In this document: positions 1 to 11,506 of the stretch, in pieces
Layout of the letters: each line of letters opens with the position of its first letter
How positions within the stretch are numbered: position 1 is the first letter of the stretch
Origin: Leucobacter coleopterorum
GTDB taxonomy: Bacteria; Actinomycetota; Actinomycetes; Actinomycetales; Microbacteriaceae
NCBI RefSeq assembly: GCF_011382985.1
Contig: NZ_CP049933.1
Span: forward strand, 62,001-126,000
DNA: 64,000 nucleotides
Reading direction: 5' to 3'
Notes under the pieces: model-generated
Told to the model about the DNA's origin: nothing
What the model saw: only the letters and a program-made list of their open reading frames with translations
Databases searched by the model: none
Program-made: the position numbers and the translations under genes

Positions 1-3000
1 GGACGGGTTGATCCTGATCTCCATCACGGCCTCGCCGCGCAGGTTGTAGAACGGAGCGTTAGGATCGAGGATCCAGGTGCCGTCTGGTAGCTCTGTCCAG
101 CCCGGCCACGCGATCGGGTTGCCATCGGCGTCAACCGCGGCTCCCGGCCAGAGGATCTGACCCTCGATCTTTGTGCCGTTGGTCCAACCGACCGGAACCT
201 CGATCGGGTCGACCTGCGAAGCGCCATCTGCAAGCAGCGCGGCGGCATCGCTCGCGTCGATTGTAGGATCACGCTTCTCGTAGGCATCCTTCGTCCACCA
301 GATGAGCGAGATCTTCGGGATCGTCTGCAGGTTGGTCGGAGTGACCGAGTACGACGCGATCGGTGTGTCCTTCACACAGACGGCATCCGCGGTCACTGCG
401 ATCGTCTTCACCGGTGTGGTGTCCGATGCGCAATTGTCGGCCATATCGGAGTCCGTCTCACCCTCGGAAACACACGCGGTGTTGATGATCGGTGCATACG
501 GGTCCGACTCGTTCGCACGGGGCAGATCACCAACGCTCACCTCAAAGGCGAACTCGGCGGTTGCCTCCGGATCAAACGGACCCTCAAACGTCGCGGTGAA
601 GACACCATCGACAACCTCTGCGGTCCAACCGTCTGGAGCCTCCAGAGTGCCATCAACGTAGGTAAGACCGGTCGGCAGTGTGTCGGTCACCACGACCGCA
701 CTTGCCGGGTCCTTGCCCTTGTTGGTGACCACCAGGTTGTAGTCGATCTTGTCACCCTTGCCGGCATCGACGGCAACCTCTGGGATCGGATCGTGCGTCT
801 TTGCGATCGTCAGGTTCACGTCGCGAACCCGCTCGGTTGTGTCGCAGTCGTCTCCGTCGGCCAGTATCGTGGGACCCCTGTCCGGCAGAACAATCTCTGG
901 GATTGGGCACTCACCGCCGCCGAATGGCGTGACAACGTTCAGGATTGTCTCTCCAAACGAGTCAGGTTTAATAGTGACCTTGTAGCTCACCGTGACCTCT
1001 TGAGCGTCGGGCACCATTGTCGGAACATTCCACCTGAGCGTCTTTGCATCCGGATCGTAGACGAGCGACGGATCCAGCGGCTGCACCAGGTCGGCCTCGT
1101 CAAGAACACTGAGCAGGCTGTCGAGTGCGGTGGCACCCGTTACCGTTGCCTTGCTGATGTTCTTGGCGTGCAGTGTGTAGGTAATCGTGGACCCCGGGTC
1201 AACGACACTTCCGTCGGCAGGATCGCTGCTCTTGGTGAGCTGCCACTTCGGTGTGTAGTGTGTCGTCTCACAATCGCCAACACAGGTTGACCCCTCCGGC
1301 GGAGTGACTACGTTGTGCAGGGTCGCGCCCCACGCATCATCGTTCACCTTCACTGTGTAGGTCACAGTGGCTGTGCCGGTGAGAGTGTCCATGCTCCACT
1401 CAAGAGTGGTGCCGTTGAGCGTCGCCGTGCCGACCGAAGCGGTCGGGGTGCCCTGCAGCGTTGCGTCATCCAACACATCCGACAGGTCGTCGGTGATGAG
1501 GATGTCGTCGGGATCCACGCCCGCCGTGTGCGTTGCGGTCACCGTGTAGGTCACCGTGCCGCCCGGAAGAACCGTGGATCCGCTTGCCGGGCTGCTCGAC
1601 TTCTCAACCGTCCAGGCCTGTTCGGCAGCGGTGTTCGTGATCTGGCAGGTCACGTCGTCACCCTCGGCGAGGGTGACGGTGCTTCCTGTCAACTGACCAC
1701 CGTCGCAAGTCCAGGATCCCGCCGTATAGCCCGTTGCGGTTCCCGCCTCTGAGAGGTCGTACGCACCGACCTGAACGTTTGCCCCTGTGATGCTCGGGTC
1801 GGTTCTCTTGCCGCTGATGGGTGTTGGGCCCTGCGCGGTGAGTGTCCAGTCTCGCGGAACAGCATCACCGTCAGTGTCGCCATTGTCAACGTTCTTGATG
1901 AGCGTCAACTTGGGTGAAACTGCGGTGTTGGTGATTGTACAAATCACGTTGCCACCATTTGGAACCGTGACAACTCCGTCGTCAACGACACCACCGTCAC
2001 AGACCCAATCGCCAGCATCGAAGCCCGAGGGGCCACTCTCAGAGAGCGTGTAGTCACCGGCGAAGATGCTGGCCGACTGTACGCCACCATCTGCGGTGAC
2101 GCCGGTTCCGTTGCCGGTAACCGGATCTTGACCAGTTATGTTGCTCGGCGTTGCCGTCAACGTCCAGTCAGCCGGCACCTTCGTGCTGCCGGTGCTGTTC
2201 GCCTCAACATCCTTGATGAGCGTGATGGTCGCTGGCAGATCTTCGTTCGTGAACGTACACACCACGTTGTCTCCGAGGCCCAGTGTGACTGTTGGGTCAG
2301 CGACAGTTGTGCCGGTATCGACACCGCGGTTCTCACAGACAAGATCTTCGAGTGAGTAGCCCAGCGGGTCGATGTTGATCTCACTCAGGTCGTACGTGCC
2401 GATCGGCACGGGGACTGCTGTGACTTCGGGAGTGCCGCTAAATCCACCGACTGTACTGCCACCCGTAGCCGAGAGACTGAACTCCCCATCGGTTCGTTTG
2501 CCACCGTGGGTGTTGAGAACCTCTTTCTCAAGCGTGATCACTGGCCGCACTGCCGTGTTGGTGATGGTGCAGGTCGCATTCTCACCGGGTGTCAGCGTGA
2601 CCGAACTCTCGTCAGAGGTTTCGGCTCCGGTGCAGCTCCAATCAGAAGCGGTGTAACCCGCGGGACCGCCGGCCTCACTGAGGTCGTAGACACCCGAGGT
2701 GACCTGCTGGCTTGTGACCTCGGGGCTATTGCCGGCGCCGGTAACCGTGTCGGGTCCCTCGGCAGTGAGCGTCCAGGCCGAGGGTGAGGTCGTTGCGCCA
2801 GAGGTGCCGTTGTCAACAACCTTCACCAGGCTGAGTGTTGCCTTCTGGTCATCGTTGACGAAAATACACGTGACGTCACCGAGTGCGGGAACCGATACCG
2901 AGGTGGCATCCACGAAGGTGCCGTCCGGTCCAACGTCGCACTTGAGCGAGCTCAGTGAGTAGCCGGCGAGACTCGACTCACTGAGGTTGTAGGTTGTGCC

Positions 3001-5807
3001 TGGGCGAACTGAAATCGTCTCGCCGTCAACATTGCCCGCAACTGTCTGAGCGACGAGCCCCACCGGGAAGGTGCCGGTTGGAGTTGCGGTCAGGCTCCAG
3101 TCGGCTGGAACCCTCGAGCCACCGTCGTCGTTGACGACCTGCTTGACCAGGTTGAGTGACGCTGTGCGGTTGACCGCGGTGCAGCGAACCTTGAACCCAA
3201 GAGGCACGATTACCGCGCCGTTAATGCCGTCCGCAAATCCCGGAACAACTTGGCCCTGCGAGTTGATCTGCACACAGCTCCAGCTACCTGTGGAGGGTGG
3301 CTGCGGATTACCACCCTGAATGATGCTCTGCGTGTAGAGTGGGCTGCCACCCGACTCAGCGAGTGGGTAGGAGATGTTTGGAGTGACCAGGGCGGTTGCG
3401 CCCGGCGATCCTGACGCCCCGTTCGGCCCCGGCAGCGCACCACCCGGTGCGACTGCGTCGAGTGTCCAGCTCGTGGGATCAGCGTTGCCACCCTGCACCT
3501 GCTTGACCAGCGTCAGCTCAGAGGTACAGGTCACCGTGTTGGTGAGCATGTAGGTGTTTGTTGCCGCGATGGTCGCGTTGTAGGGCACCGCCAGCGAGAC
3601 CGTCGAGCCGTTCTGCTCCGTGATCTTTGAGTCGGTCAGTGTGCACAGATCACGACCGGTGAAGGTTGTGGTCTCTGAGATCGCCAGGTTGCTGCCGACC
3701 ACAAGGCCGGTGCGCGGGTTGCCCCAGGCCTGGTTTGTGCCACCGAGCTGCAACTGTGCGTCAATGCCGATGGGCTGGTTGCCGTCTGCGTAGGTGACCC
3801 CGTTGACCACCCAGGTCTTGTCGACTACGAGACTCGCGAGAGGTTGCGGCGCTCGGTTGTACACGCGACAGCTGATCGCGGCCGTTGCCGGTGCATCAAC
3901 CGAGAAGGCGTTTGGATCGACGGCATCATTTGTGACTGTCACCCCTGCGCCGGTTGCGATGTTGGTACACACCGCTCGTTTTCCGCCCTGTGTAACGAGG
4001 GTGTAGCCGGGCTGCTGTGCCTCAGCCACTTTGACGGTGCCGGTGGTGGTGCCGCCCGAGTAGCTCAGTGGGAAGTTGACCGCGCCGGTGCCGTCGGTTG
4101 CGCCGCTCTGTGAAGCAGGTGAGACTCCGGTTGTTGTGGTGCTTGCCGTGAAGTTCCAGCCGGACTCGGGGGTTGCACCAGTGATGTTCTCACCCGTGTT
4201 GCCCGAGGGGACAACCTGCTTCACGACCGAAATAGATCCCGCGCAGTTGCCGAGGGCAAGCTGTCGGAGCGTTGCACCCGCGGTTGCGTAGTCATCGGTC
4301 TGGTAGTAGTCGTCGTTTGCAACCGGGCCAGAGATCGCGCGCAGGTTGTCCGGTGAACCACCGACGCCGTCACCGACGCCGAAGGCGATAATCTTGGTTC
4401 CCTGTGCCTTCAGAGCGTTTGCCGAGAAGATGCCGTTCTCAACCTCACGGAAGCGGGTGCGGTCGCCGGGGCCCTCGGCCCCTGCATACACCGTCGGGTT
4501 ACCGTCGGTGAGGACGATCGCAACGTCGTATATGGTCGGGCTGCCCACGGCCTGGAAGATGCCGCGGTCCCAGTTGGTCGTGCCGCCAGCGGTGTAAGTG
4601 TCGATGCGGTTCTTCACCGTTGTTGCACCTGCCGCTGTTGATACTGCCGTTGTGGTGAGGTTTGCGCCGGTTGGAGCGGGGGCCACGTTTGCGAAGGTGT
4701 ACAGAGCCATCTCACTCGGTGTGCCGGTGAGTGCATCTACGAAGCCCTTAGCCGCGGTGCGCAGCTGAGAAACGTAGGGCGACACCGAACCCGAGAGATC
4801 CATGATCAGGGCGACACTCAGGCCACACTGCTGCGGGAAGGCTGGGTTATTGCGCGAGTTCTGCCAGACGCCACCCGATGCCTGGTTGTTCGTCGAACCT
4901 GATGCAATCATAAAGTCGACGGTTGAGGTGTAAGTGGTGTTTGGCAGCAGGTTTGAGCCGGTGCGGAACTGGTAGGCCGTGCTACTGGGGCTTGTGCCGG
5001 TAGCGATTGTGTTGTTTGCAAAGAAGCCGCTGGGAACGCCAGACTGCTTGATCCAGAAGCGAGCATTCCTGTTCACACCAGCGGGGTTTCCACCGCCCGC
5101 ATTCTGGGTGTCGGGAATTGTAAAGCTACAGTCTCCGTCGGCGTCAGATACGCAGGTTGCCCATGCTTCTGGGCGAGGATTGGCATCGGGGCCACCCGCA
5201 CCGCCGTTGTACAAACGCAGTGTGACACCAGCGAGCGGTGCAATGCTCGTGAGAGTTGTGCGGTCACCGCCCACTTTCACAGTAATGACTGAGGTTGAAG
5301 TTGTGGGTGCCGGCACCGACAGCGGCGTAATGACTGCCTCGGACGCTGCTGCCTTCGCGGCAGGTTTGCCAGCTTTGGGCTCGACTTTTGGCTCCGGCGC
5401 TGGAGTGGGCTCTGCGGTGGGATCCGTGCCCGTGTCTGTGGGAGTCGCAGGATCCGTTGGTGCAGGTGTCTCCACCTTTGGAGTGTCTGCCGGGTCCGCA
5501 GGTGGTGTGGTCTCCGTGGGCGTCGTTGCCCCGGGAGGCGTGGTCTGATCTTGTGCGGTGGTTTTTGCTGCCGAGGTGCTGTTATCAGCAGGAACCGTTG
5601 TCATGCTCTCGTCAACAGCCTGCGCGGCTAGAACACCACCCATGTCTGTGAGGGTCAGCCCAAATGCAAGTGCTGGTGTGAGCACAAGCGCTGCAATCGT
5701 TTTTGGCCGGAAGAGTCCCTTTTGATCACCTCCAGGGGGCTGTACCACCTGCCAGACGATGGTGTTCGGCGTTGCCGCCGCGGACTCGCATCCTTTAAAA
5801 ACCGCAT
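1..5807 (-). CDS. Large secreted VWA / SpaA-repeat surface protein (3' end outside window)
   Basis: About 1,930 codons are visible and the frame is still open at the left edge, so the C-terminus, where a sorting signal would be expected, is missing. An N-terminal hydrophobic segment (KTIAALVLTPALAFG) is followed by a Thr/Pro/Glu-rich linker. A von Willebrand A domain starts near residue 325 with the MIDAS-like DLSGSVS. A series of about 105-residue SpaA/Cna-B-like units follows, each with YDLSE, W-x-C-x-G and CTITN-type motifs (ends near 2575, 2255, 1940 and 1650), then DUF11-like domains with TYTVT segments. The ATG at 5807 has a strong GGAGGG ribosome site at 5815-5820. It joins the signal-peptide frame only if the A5 run at 5700-5704 is really A6. 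The alternative is a GTG at 5748 in the main frame without a good ribosome site. The domain build suggests an adhesin or pilin-like wall protein (inference). Confidence 0.8.
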
Positions 5808-6251
5808 GTCGCGACCCTCCCCATATACAACTCTGTATGGCGCTGCGCAAGTGACGCCGTGGGGCAAGCGTAAATCCTGGAGGGGATTTTGCGTAAGTCC
5901 CCAAAGACCCTTGAGTAAACCCGGCCTCTTGGTGTATGCGCAATAAGTCGAAATCTCAAGTTCTTGCGCGACAGGCGTTTCGCTTATCATCGCATATGCG
6001 GAGTTTTGTCTATTTTTTGCAGGAGCTTGTTGGTAAATGTTTACCAAAAAGTAATACGGCTATTTGATTTCCTGCACCCGTCCAGTGTCTGCGGGGTGGT
6101 TTTTGGGTTTGGTCAATGTTTATCCACATCCGTAGTTGATGGGTTCTGCTAGCAGCACGTGGTCCAGGCGCTTCTTTCAGCAACTTCTTGAATCATCGGA
6201 TGAATGTAAGTATATGCTTACCTTGATCCCATGTTTCGAAAAGGAGTGAAT
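5808..6251. promoter_or_regulatory. Divergent intergenic region between surface protein and siderophore importer
   Basis: I see no gene in this 440-base AT-richer gap. It holds three dyads. TTGGTAAA-TG-TTTACCAA lies at 6030-6047. TCATC-G-GATGA lies at 6193-6203 and resembles the heme-operon palindrome. GTAAG-N6-CTTAC lies at 6206-6221, just upstream of the importer lipoprotein. The last two lie 30-60 bases before the start codon and could be operators for iron control. This is inference; neither matches the classical DtxR/IdeR box well. Confidence 0.45.
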
Positions 6252-7273
6252 GTGACCTGGCCAACGAGCCCAAAAACCGCAGTTATCCGCAAGGCCTCGA
6301 TTGTGCTGGCACTGGGGCAGCCCTGCTGCTCTCGGCGTGCAGCGGCGGTGATCCCGCAACTGAGGCTGAGGCCAGCGACGGTTCGGGATCCGCGGCCACC
6401 GTCACCATCACCGACAATCACGGCGAGATCGAGGTGCCGGTCAACCCCAAGACGATCGTGGCCCTCGACAACACCACCTTCGAAACGCTCAGCGAGTGGA
6501 ACATCAAACTGGCGGCGGCCCCCAAAGGTGTCATGGGATCGGCCTGGCCCGGGTACACCGACGACACGAAGGTCGCCGACATTGGCAATCACCGCGAACC
6601 CAACCTCGAAATGATCGTCGCGGCGCAGCCCGACCTGATTATCGGCGGGTATCGCTTCGGTGACTACTACGACGAAATCAAAAAACAGAACCCGCAGGCC
6701 GCGGTCATCGAGATCGCACCGCGCCCAGACAGAGACGTGTTCACCGAGCTTGAGCGTCAGACCGAGATTCTCGGCCAAATCTTTAACCGCGAAGACGAGG
6801 CGAAGGCACTGAACGAAACACTCGACACAGCTATTGCGGGTGCAAAGGCCGCCTACAACGGCACGGACACGGTGATGGCCGTCAACACTTCAGCTGGCAA
6901 AATCGGCTACATCGCGCCGGAGGTTGGCCGGTCACTCGGACCCGTGTTCCCCGCGCTCGGCTGGAAACCAGCTCTTGAAGTTGAGGGCGCAACCGACAAC
7001 CACCAGGGCGACGACATTACGGTCGAGGCAATCGCTGACTCCAACCCCGATTGGATCGTTGCGCTTGACCGTGACGCCGCCTTTGCCGCGGCAGACCGCG
7101 AGGCAGGATCGGCCCCCGCGACCGAGCTCATCACCAAGTCGGAGGCCCTGAAGCATGTGCCCGCGGTGCGCGAGGGACACATCGTGGTACTTGACCCGAA
7201 CTTCTACTTGGAAGAGGGCATCCAGTCGTACACCGATCTCTTCAACCAACTGCAGAAGGCGTTCGCCGCTTAG
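6252..7273 (+). CDS. Siderophore ABC transporter substrate-binding lipoprotein (frameshifted)
   Basis: This is the extracytoplasmic binding protein of an iron-siderophore importer, family FatB/CeuA/YclQ (SBP type III, helical-backbone fold). The start is GTG 6252, five bases after AAGGAG (6241-6246). The N-terminus is a lipoprotein signal ending in LLLSAC, followed by a Gly/Ser/Glu linker and then the mature domain (ITDNHGEIEVPVNPKTIVAL and NPDWIVALDRDAAF near the C-terminal half). The signal peptide and the mature domain are in different frames. One extra G in the G4 run at 6314-6317 joins them into about 340 residues, the normal family length. It is first in an operon with two permeases and an ATPase. 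The substrate (catecholate or mixed siderophore) is not determined by the sequence. Confidence 0.85.
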
Positions 7274-7281
7274 CTCACCCG

Positions 7282-8255
7282 ATGCTCACGACTCCCATCG
7301 AACCCCCACGTCAGAAGCGCCGCTGGCGGGCGCTTGCGACCGCGATCCTTGTTGTCTGCGGATTGCTCGTTGCCTCGCTCGCCATCGGTGTGTATGACAT
7401 TACGGCTGACGACTTCGGTGCCGAACTGGTGTGGATCACGCGAGTGCCACGTACGCTTGCACTTGTGCTGGCGGGTGCCGCGATCGCCACGAGCGGGCTC
7501 GTCATGCAGATGCTCACACAAAACCGCTTCGTCGACGCGACAACCTCGGGTACAACCGAGTGGGCGGCGCTTGGACTGCTGCTGAGTGCCCTGTTGCTGC
7601 CGGACCTTGGGCTCGTGGGCAAGATGGTGGTCGCGAGTTGTTTTGCCTTCGCCGGCGCGATGCTGTTTATGCTGATCCTGAGCCGCGTGGTGATTCGCTC
7701 GACGCTGGTGGTGCCACTCATCGGGATCATGCTGGGGCGGTGGTGAGCGCCGCGACCACGTTTCTCGCTGCGCAGTTCAACCTGCTGCAGATGCTCGGCA
7801 CCTGGTTTATGGGCAGTTTCACGCAGGTGGTGCGCGGTCGCTATGAGGTGCTGTGGGTGGTGGCGGTCGTCACGATCCTGGTGTTTGTGCTGGCGGATCG
7901 TATTACTGTGGCGGGGCTCGGTAAAGACGTGGCGACGAGCATTGGCGTGAACTACCAAACGATTCTTGTCAGTGGTACGGCACTCGTGGCGGTCGCCGCG
8001 GGCGTCACGGTTGTGGTGGTCGGATTTCTGCCGCTGCTCGGGCTGGTTGTGCCGAACATCGTGTCGATGATTCGTGGTGACAACGTGCGAGCCAACCTGC
8101 CATGGGTGGCGCTCGGTGGCATTGCGCTGGTCACGCTGTGCGACATCGTGGGGCGACTGATCATTCGTCCGTTTGAGGTGCCGGTGTCTATGGTGCTCGG
8201 GCTCGTCGGTGCGGTTGTGTTCATCACGCTGCTGTTTCGGCAGCAGCGTGCGTAG
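7282..8255 (+). CDS. Iron-siderophore ABC transporter permease, FecCD family (first; frameshifted)
   Basis: This is an integral membrane permease of the FecCD/BtuC family, FatD/YclN-like. Hydrophobic helices begin at ATAILVVCGLLVASLAIGVY, and the family pattern RVPRTLALVLAGAAIATSG is clear. The C-terminal half shows GFLPLLGLVVPNIV, the loop that contacts the ATPase. The first 150 codons end in TGA at 7744-7746, and the rest continues in the next frame (SAATTFLAAQFN). One extra G in G4 at 7734-7737 restores a roughly 325-residue permease. No strong ribosome site precedes the ATG at 7282, so translational coupling to the upstream gene is likely. The end overlaps the next permease by eight bases. 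Confidence 0.85.
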
Positions 8256-9219
8256 TCTTGTGGGCCGACTGTGGCCCGTGCTCGCGGCTGTGACGCTCGC
8301 AACTGTATTTGCGCTCGCGATCCTGAGCTACGACAACCCAGCCCCGCTTGGCAGCCCCGGCTACTGGGTCATCGTGCAGTCGCGAATGACCGCCCTCGCC
8401 ACGATCGTGTTTGTTGCGGTGAGCCAGGCGCTCGCTACCGTGCTGTTTCACACGGCGACGAACAACCGCATCTTGACCCCGTCGATTCTTGGCTTTGATG
8501 CGCTGTACGTGCTCACCCAGACCGCACTCGTGTTTGTGTTTGGCACGGCGGCATCGAGCCTAGAGGGGATTCCGAAGATTCTCGCGCAGAGTGCCTTCAT
8601 GGTGCTCTTTGCGACGGCGCTGTACGGCTGGTTGTTTTCAGGGAAGCGGCAGAACTTGCACCTGCTGTTGCTGGTGGGGGTGGTGCTTGGCATTGGCTTT
8701 GGATCCGTCTCGACACTCATGCAGCGACTGCTCACACCGAGCGAATTTGACGTGCTGAGCGCGCGGTTGTTCGGCAGCATCGGTAAGGGAAACCCCGAGT
8801 ACCTGCCGTTTGCCGCCGGCATTGTCGGCGTGATCGTGCTGTTTGTGTGGCTGCGACGGCGCACCTACGACGTTGTTGCGCTCGGTCGTGATGTCGCGAT
8901 TGGGCTCGGTGTGAACTACCGGCGCGAGGTGCGCACGATCCTGATTCTTGTTGCCGTGCTGGTGTCGGTTGCGGTGACGATGGTGGGGCCGATGACGTTC
9001 TTTGGGTTTCTCGTCGCGACGCTCACCTATCAACTCGCCCGGGGTGACTCGCACGCTGAGACGATTCCGCTCGCCATTTCGATTGGCCTCGCGACGCTGC
9101 TCGGGGCGACGTTTGTGCTGAAGCACGTGTTTGCGGCGGCGGGACTCGTCACGGTGATTATCGAGTTTGCTGGTGGGCTGCTGTTTTTTGTTGTGCTGTT
9201 GCGAAAGGGGATGCGGTGA
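8248..9219 (+). CDS. Iron-siderophore ABC transporter permease, FecCD family (second)
   Basis: The second membrane subunit of the importer is about 323 residues, close to FatC/YclO length, with roughly nine hydrophobic helices. LGRDVAIGLGVNYR and VGPMTFFGFLVATLTYQ match the conserved FecCD cytoplasmic loops. The start is set at GTG 8248, inside the end of the preceding permease; GTG 8260 is an alternative. The reading frame extends upstream to 8173, but that stretch is Cys/Arg-rich shadow of the previous gene. The last codons overlap the ATPase start (GTGA at 9216-9219), typical of coupled subunit synthesis. Two different permeases imply a heterodimeric channel. Confidence 0.85.
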   Translation: MRSLVGRLWPVLAAVTLATVFALAILSYDNPAPLGSPGYWVIVQSRMTALATIVFVAVSQALATVLFHTATNNRILTPSILGFDALYVLTQTALVFVFGTAASSLEGIPKILAQSAFMVLFATALYGWLFSGKRQNLHLLLLVGVVLGIGFGSVSTLMQRLLTPSEFDVLSARLFGSIGKGNPEYLPFAAGIVGVIVLFVWLRRRTYDVVALGRDVAIGLGVNYRREVRTILILVAVLVSVAVTMVGPMTFFGFLVATLTYQLARGDSHAETIPLAISIGLATLLGATFVLKHVFAAAGLVTVIIEFAGGLLFFVVLLRKGMR

Positions 9220-10016
9220 GTGTGACTGCTGAGAATACCGCTGTTGCTGATGCCGGGATTGAGGTCTCGGGGGTCGGTAAACACTACGCTGGGCGTCAGG
9301 TGCTTGGGCCGATCGACCTGAGCATTGCGCGTGGCGGGGTGACCGCGTTGATCGGAGCGAACGGGGCTGGTAAGTCGACGCTGCTCACCATTATCGGGCG
9401 GTTGTTGGAACCCGATAGCGGCAGGATCACGGTTGGTGGTCTTGATGTGCGCGCGACCAAGTCGCGGCAACTCGCTACGGTGGTGTCGATCCTGAAACAG
9501 GAGAACCACTTCACCGCACGACTCACGGTGCAGCAGTTGGTCACGTTCGGGCGGTTTCCGCACTCCGCCGGGCGCATCACGGAGGCTGACCGGCGTGCGA
9601 TCCACGCGGCCATCGCCTTTCTCGACCTGGCCGGCATGGAGGATCGTTTTGTCGACGAACTCTCGGGTGGGCAGCGGCAGCGTGCGTTTGTGGCGATGGT
9701 GCTGGCGCAAGACACCGATTACGTGCTGCTCGATGAACCCCTCACCGGACTCGACATGCGGCACGCGGTCGGCATGATGGCGCAGGTGCGAGCAGCGGCC
9801 GACGCCCTCGGCAAAACGATTGTGCTGGTGGTGCACGACGTGAACTTTGCGGCGGCCTACGCGGATCGGATCGTAGCGCTCGCCGACGGGCGAGTTGTTG
9901 CCTCGGGTACACCTCTCGAGATCATCACGCCCGAGGTGCTCGAGCGGGTCTTTGAGACGCCTGTTGACGTGATCCGCCACGGGGAGCACCCGGTTGCGGT
10001 GTATTACCGGCCGTGA
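9216..10016 (+). CDS. Iron-siderophore ABC transporter ATP-binding protein
   Basis: This is the cytoplasmic ATPase of the importer, 266 residues, FecE/YclP type. Visible motifs are Walker A GANGAGKST, the Q-loop region, signature LSGGQRQR, Walker B YVLLDEP with D-loop LTGLD, and the switch histidine in VVHDVNFAAAYADRI. The start is a GTG overlapping the stop of the second permease (GTGA). It is the last gene of the importer operon. The convergent hemA ends 34 bases downstream, so iron import lies back to back with heme synthesis. Confidence 0.92.
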   Translation: MSVTAENTAVADAGIEVSGVGKHYAGRQVLGPIDLSIARGGVTALIGANGAGKSTLLTIIGRLLEPDSGRITVGGLDVRATKSRQLATVVSILKQENHFTARLTVQQLVTFGRFPHSAGRITEADRRAIHAAIAFLDLAGMEDRFVDELSGGQRQRAFVAMVLAQDTDYVLLDEPLTGLDMRHAVGMMAQVRAAADALGKTIVLVVHDVNFAAAYADRIVALADGRVVASGTPLEIITPEVLERVFETPVDVIRHGEHPVAVYYRP

Positions 10017-10050
10017 GGGGCGTGGGGTTGGCGCGACAGTTCTGACCCTG

Positions 10051-11400
10051 TCAGCCACGCACGTTGAAGTGTGGCTCGAAGAGCAGCTCAACGGCGGCAT
10101 GGGCTGCCGGGGCGTTGCCCGCGCGGCCTGCTTCGCGGATGCGCACCGAGGGGCGGTGTAACAGACGGCCAGCGAAGTGGCGCAGGGCCGCCTCTATCGC
10201 GGCGCGCTGCTGGGCGGGGCCGTCAGGATCGCCGGAGGTTTCGTGAGTCCCGGTCCCTCGGGGTGTAACGCGCTGCAACTCGTCGTCCAGCAGTTCGTAG
10301 ACGTGACCGCGCAGGGCGACGAGAGCCGGCATCGCGTCGTTTTCGGCGCGCAGGGCCGAGAACTCCTCGACGGCGTCGCGCACGATCCCGCGCGCCTCGG
10401 CCTCGGCGCTCAGCTCGGCGAGCGGTGCGTGTTTTGCGATGAGATCAAGATCGAGCAGCTCAATGCCCGACACAAACTCGGCTGCCCGCTCGACGTTGCG
10501 GGGCACACCCAGGTCTATGACAAGCCGTGGCCTCGCCGCGCTGAGAAGTACCGAGCGGCCGGGCTTTGAGTCCGCCGAGCGACCCGCCACAGTTTCACAG
10601 AAGGGCCTTCGGGCTGGGCGCTGCGTACGAGAAAACAGCTCCGCACTCAGGATCGGCTCTTGTGCGAGGCTTGTCGTGACGATCAGGTCGGCCTTGGCAA
10701 GCGCATCCTCAAGTTCGTGCGCTGCGATCGCCGAAATGCCGTGTGAGGCAGCGAATGTCTCGGCTCGCCCCGAGGGTGAGAACACCGACACACGAGTGGC
10801 ACCACGTGCACGAAGCGCGGCGAGGCTTGCGCCCGCGTACATGCCGGTGCCAACGAGCACAATTTGCGCGGTCGCCCAGTCGCCGATGCGACTCTGCGCC
10901 ATGGCGAGGGCTAGCCGCACCAGTGAGCGCCCCGCGGTCTGCACACCGGTGCGATGTTTGATCTGACGAGAGGTACGTGCCGCAAACTGAAACAGCCTCT
11001 CTAACTCGCTTGAGGTGCTGCCCTGATCCCGAGCTTGCTCAAGTGCTCGCCGCACCTGGCCGGCGATCTCACCCTCACCAACAACGACCGACTCGAGGCC
11101 ACCCGCGACGGAGAACAGGTGCTCAACGGCGTCGAGATCCGAGCGGAGCACAAGCCGGTCGCGCAGGCGCCGCTCTTCGATGCCCGTGACTCCCGACACG
11201 CGGCTGATGCTCTGCTCAATCGCCGCGGGTGACTTGACGTCAAGGTACGCCTCAAAGCGGTTGCAGGTTGCGAGTACAACTGAGCCGTCTGTGAGGGACG
11301 AGTCTGCGAGCGCCTCGACCACCGACCCGGTGTGTTGCTCAATGGCTCCCAAAAAGTCAAGGTTGACGTTTCTGTGCTCCAGGGAGAGACAAACTAACAC
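10051..11400 (-). CDS. hemA: Glutamyl-tRNA reductase
   Basis: First committed step of C5 tetrapyrrole synthesis: NADPH-dependent reduction of glutamyl-tRNA to glutamate-1-semialdehyde, the substrate of the hemL product encoded at the end of the neighbouring operon. The protein is 449 residues from a GTG start. The catalytic cysteine sits in ATCNRFE (Cys46). The substrate region GLESVVVGEGEIAGQ is at about 100-114, and the Rossmann NADPH motif VGTGMYAGAS at about 182-191. A helical dimerisation tail follows. It is divergent from hemE across 139 bases that contain a large dyad, so both directions could answer to one regulator. The frame is intact, unlike several neighbours. Confidence 0.95.
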   Translation of the reverse strand: MLVCLSLEHRNVNLDFLGAIEQHTGSVVEALADSSLTDGSVVLATCNRFEAYLDVKSPAAIEQSISRVSGVTGIEERRLRDRLVLRSDLDAVEHLFSVAGGLESVVVGEGEIAGQVRRALEQARDQGSTSSELERLFQFAARTSRQIKHRTGVQTAGRSLVRLALAMAQSRIGDWATAQIVLVGTGMYAGASLAALRARGATRVSVFSPSGRAETFAASHGISAIAAHELEDALAKADLIVTTSLAQEPILSAELFSRTQRPARRPFCETVAGRSADSKPGRSVLLSAARPRLVIDLGVPRNVERAAEFVSGIELLDLDLIAKHAPLAELSAEAEARGIVRDAVEEFSALRAENDAMPALVALRGHVYELLDDELQRVTPRGTGTHETSGDPDGPAQQRAAIEAALRHFAGRLLHRPSVRIREAGRAGNAPAAHAAVELLFEPHFNVRG

Positions 11401-11506
11401 GTCGCGCGGCCAACTTTCGTCGAATCGTCAGTGGTGTAGATGGCCGAAAAACGGCTAATTCTGCCGCTCACGGGCGGGCGAAATACACCCGGATCCTGCG
11501 AACAAC

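Noticed and set aside
6206..6221. Classical DtxR/IdeR iron box at the importer promoter
   Set aside because: The arms are separated by six bases and lack the AGGTTAG core, so the dyad is reported only as an unassigned operator candidate.
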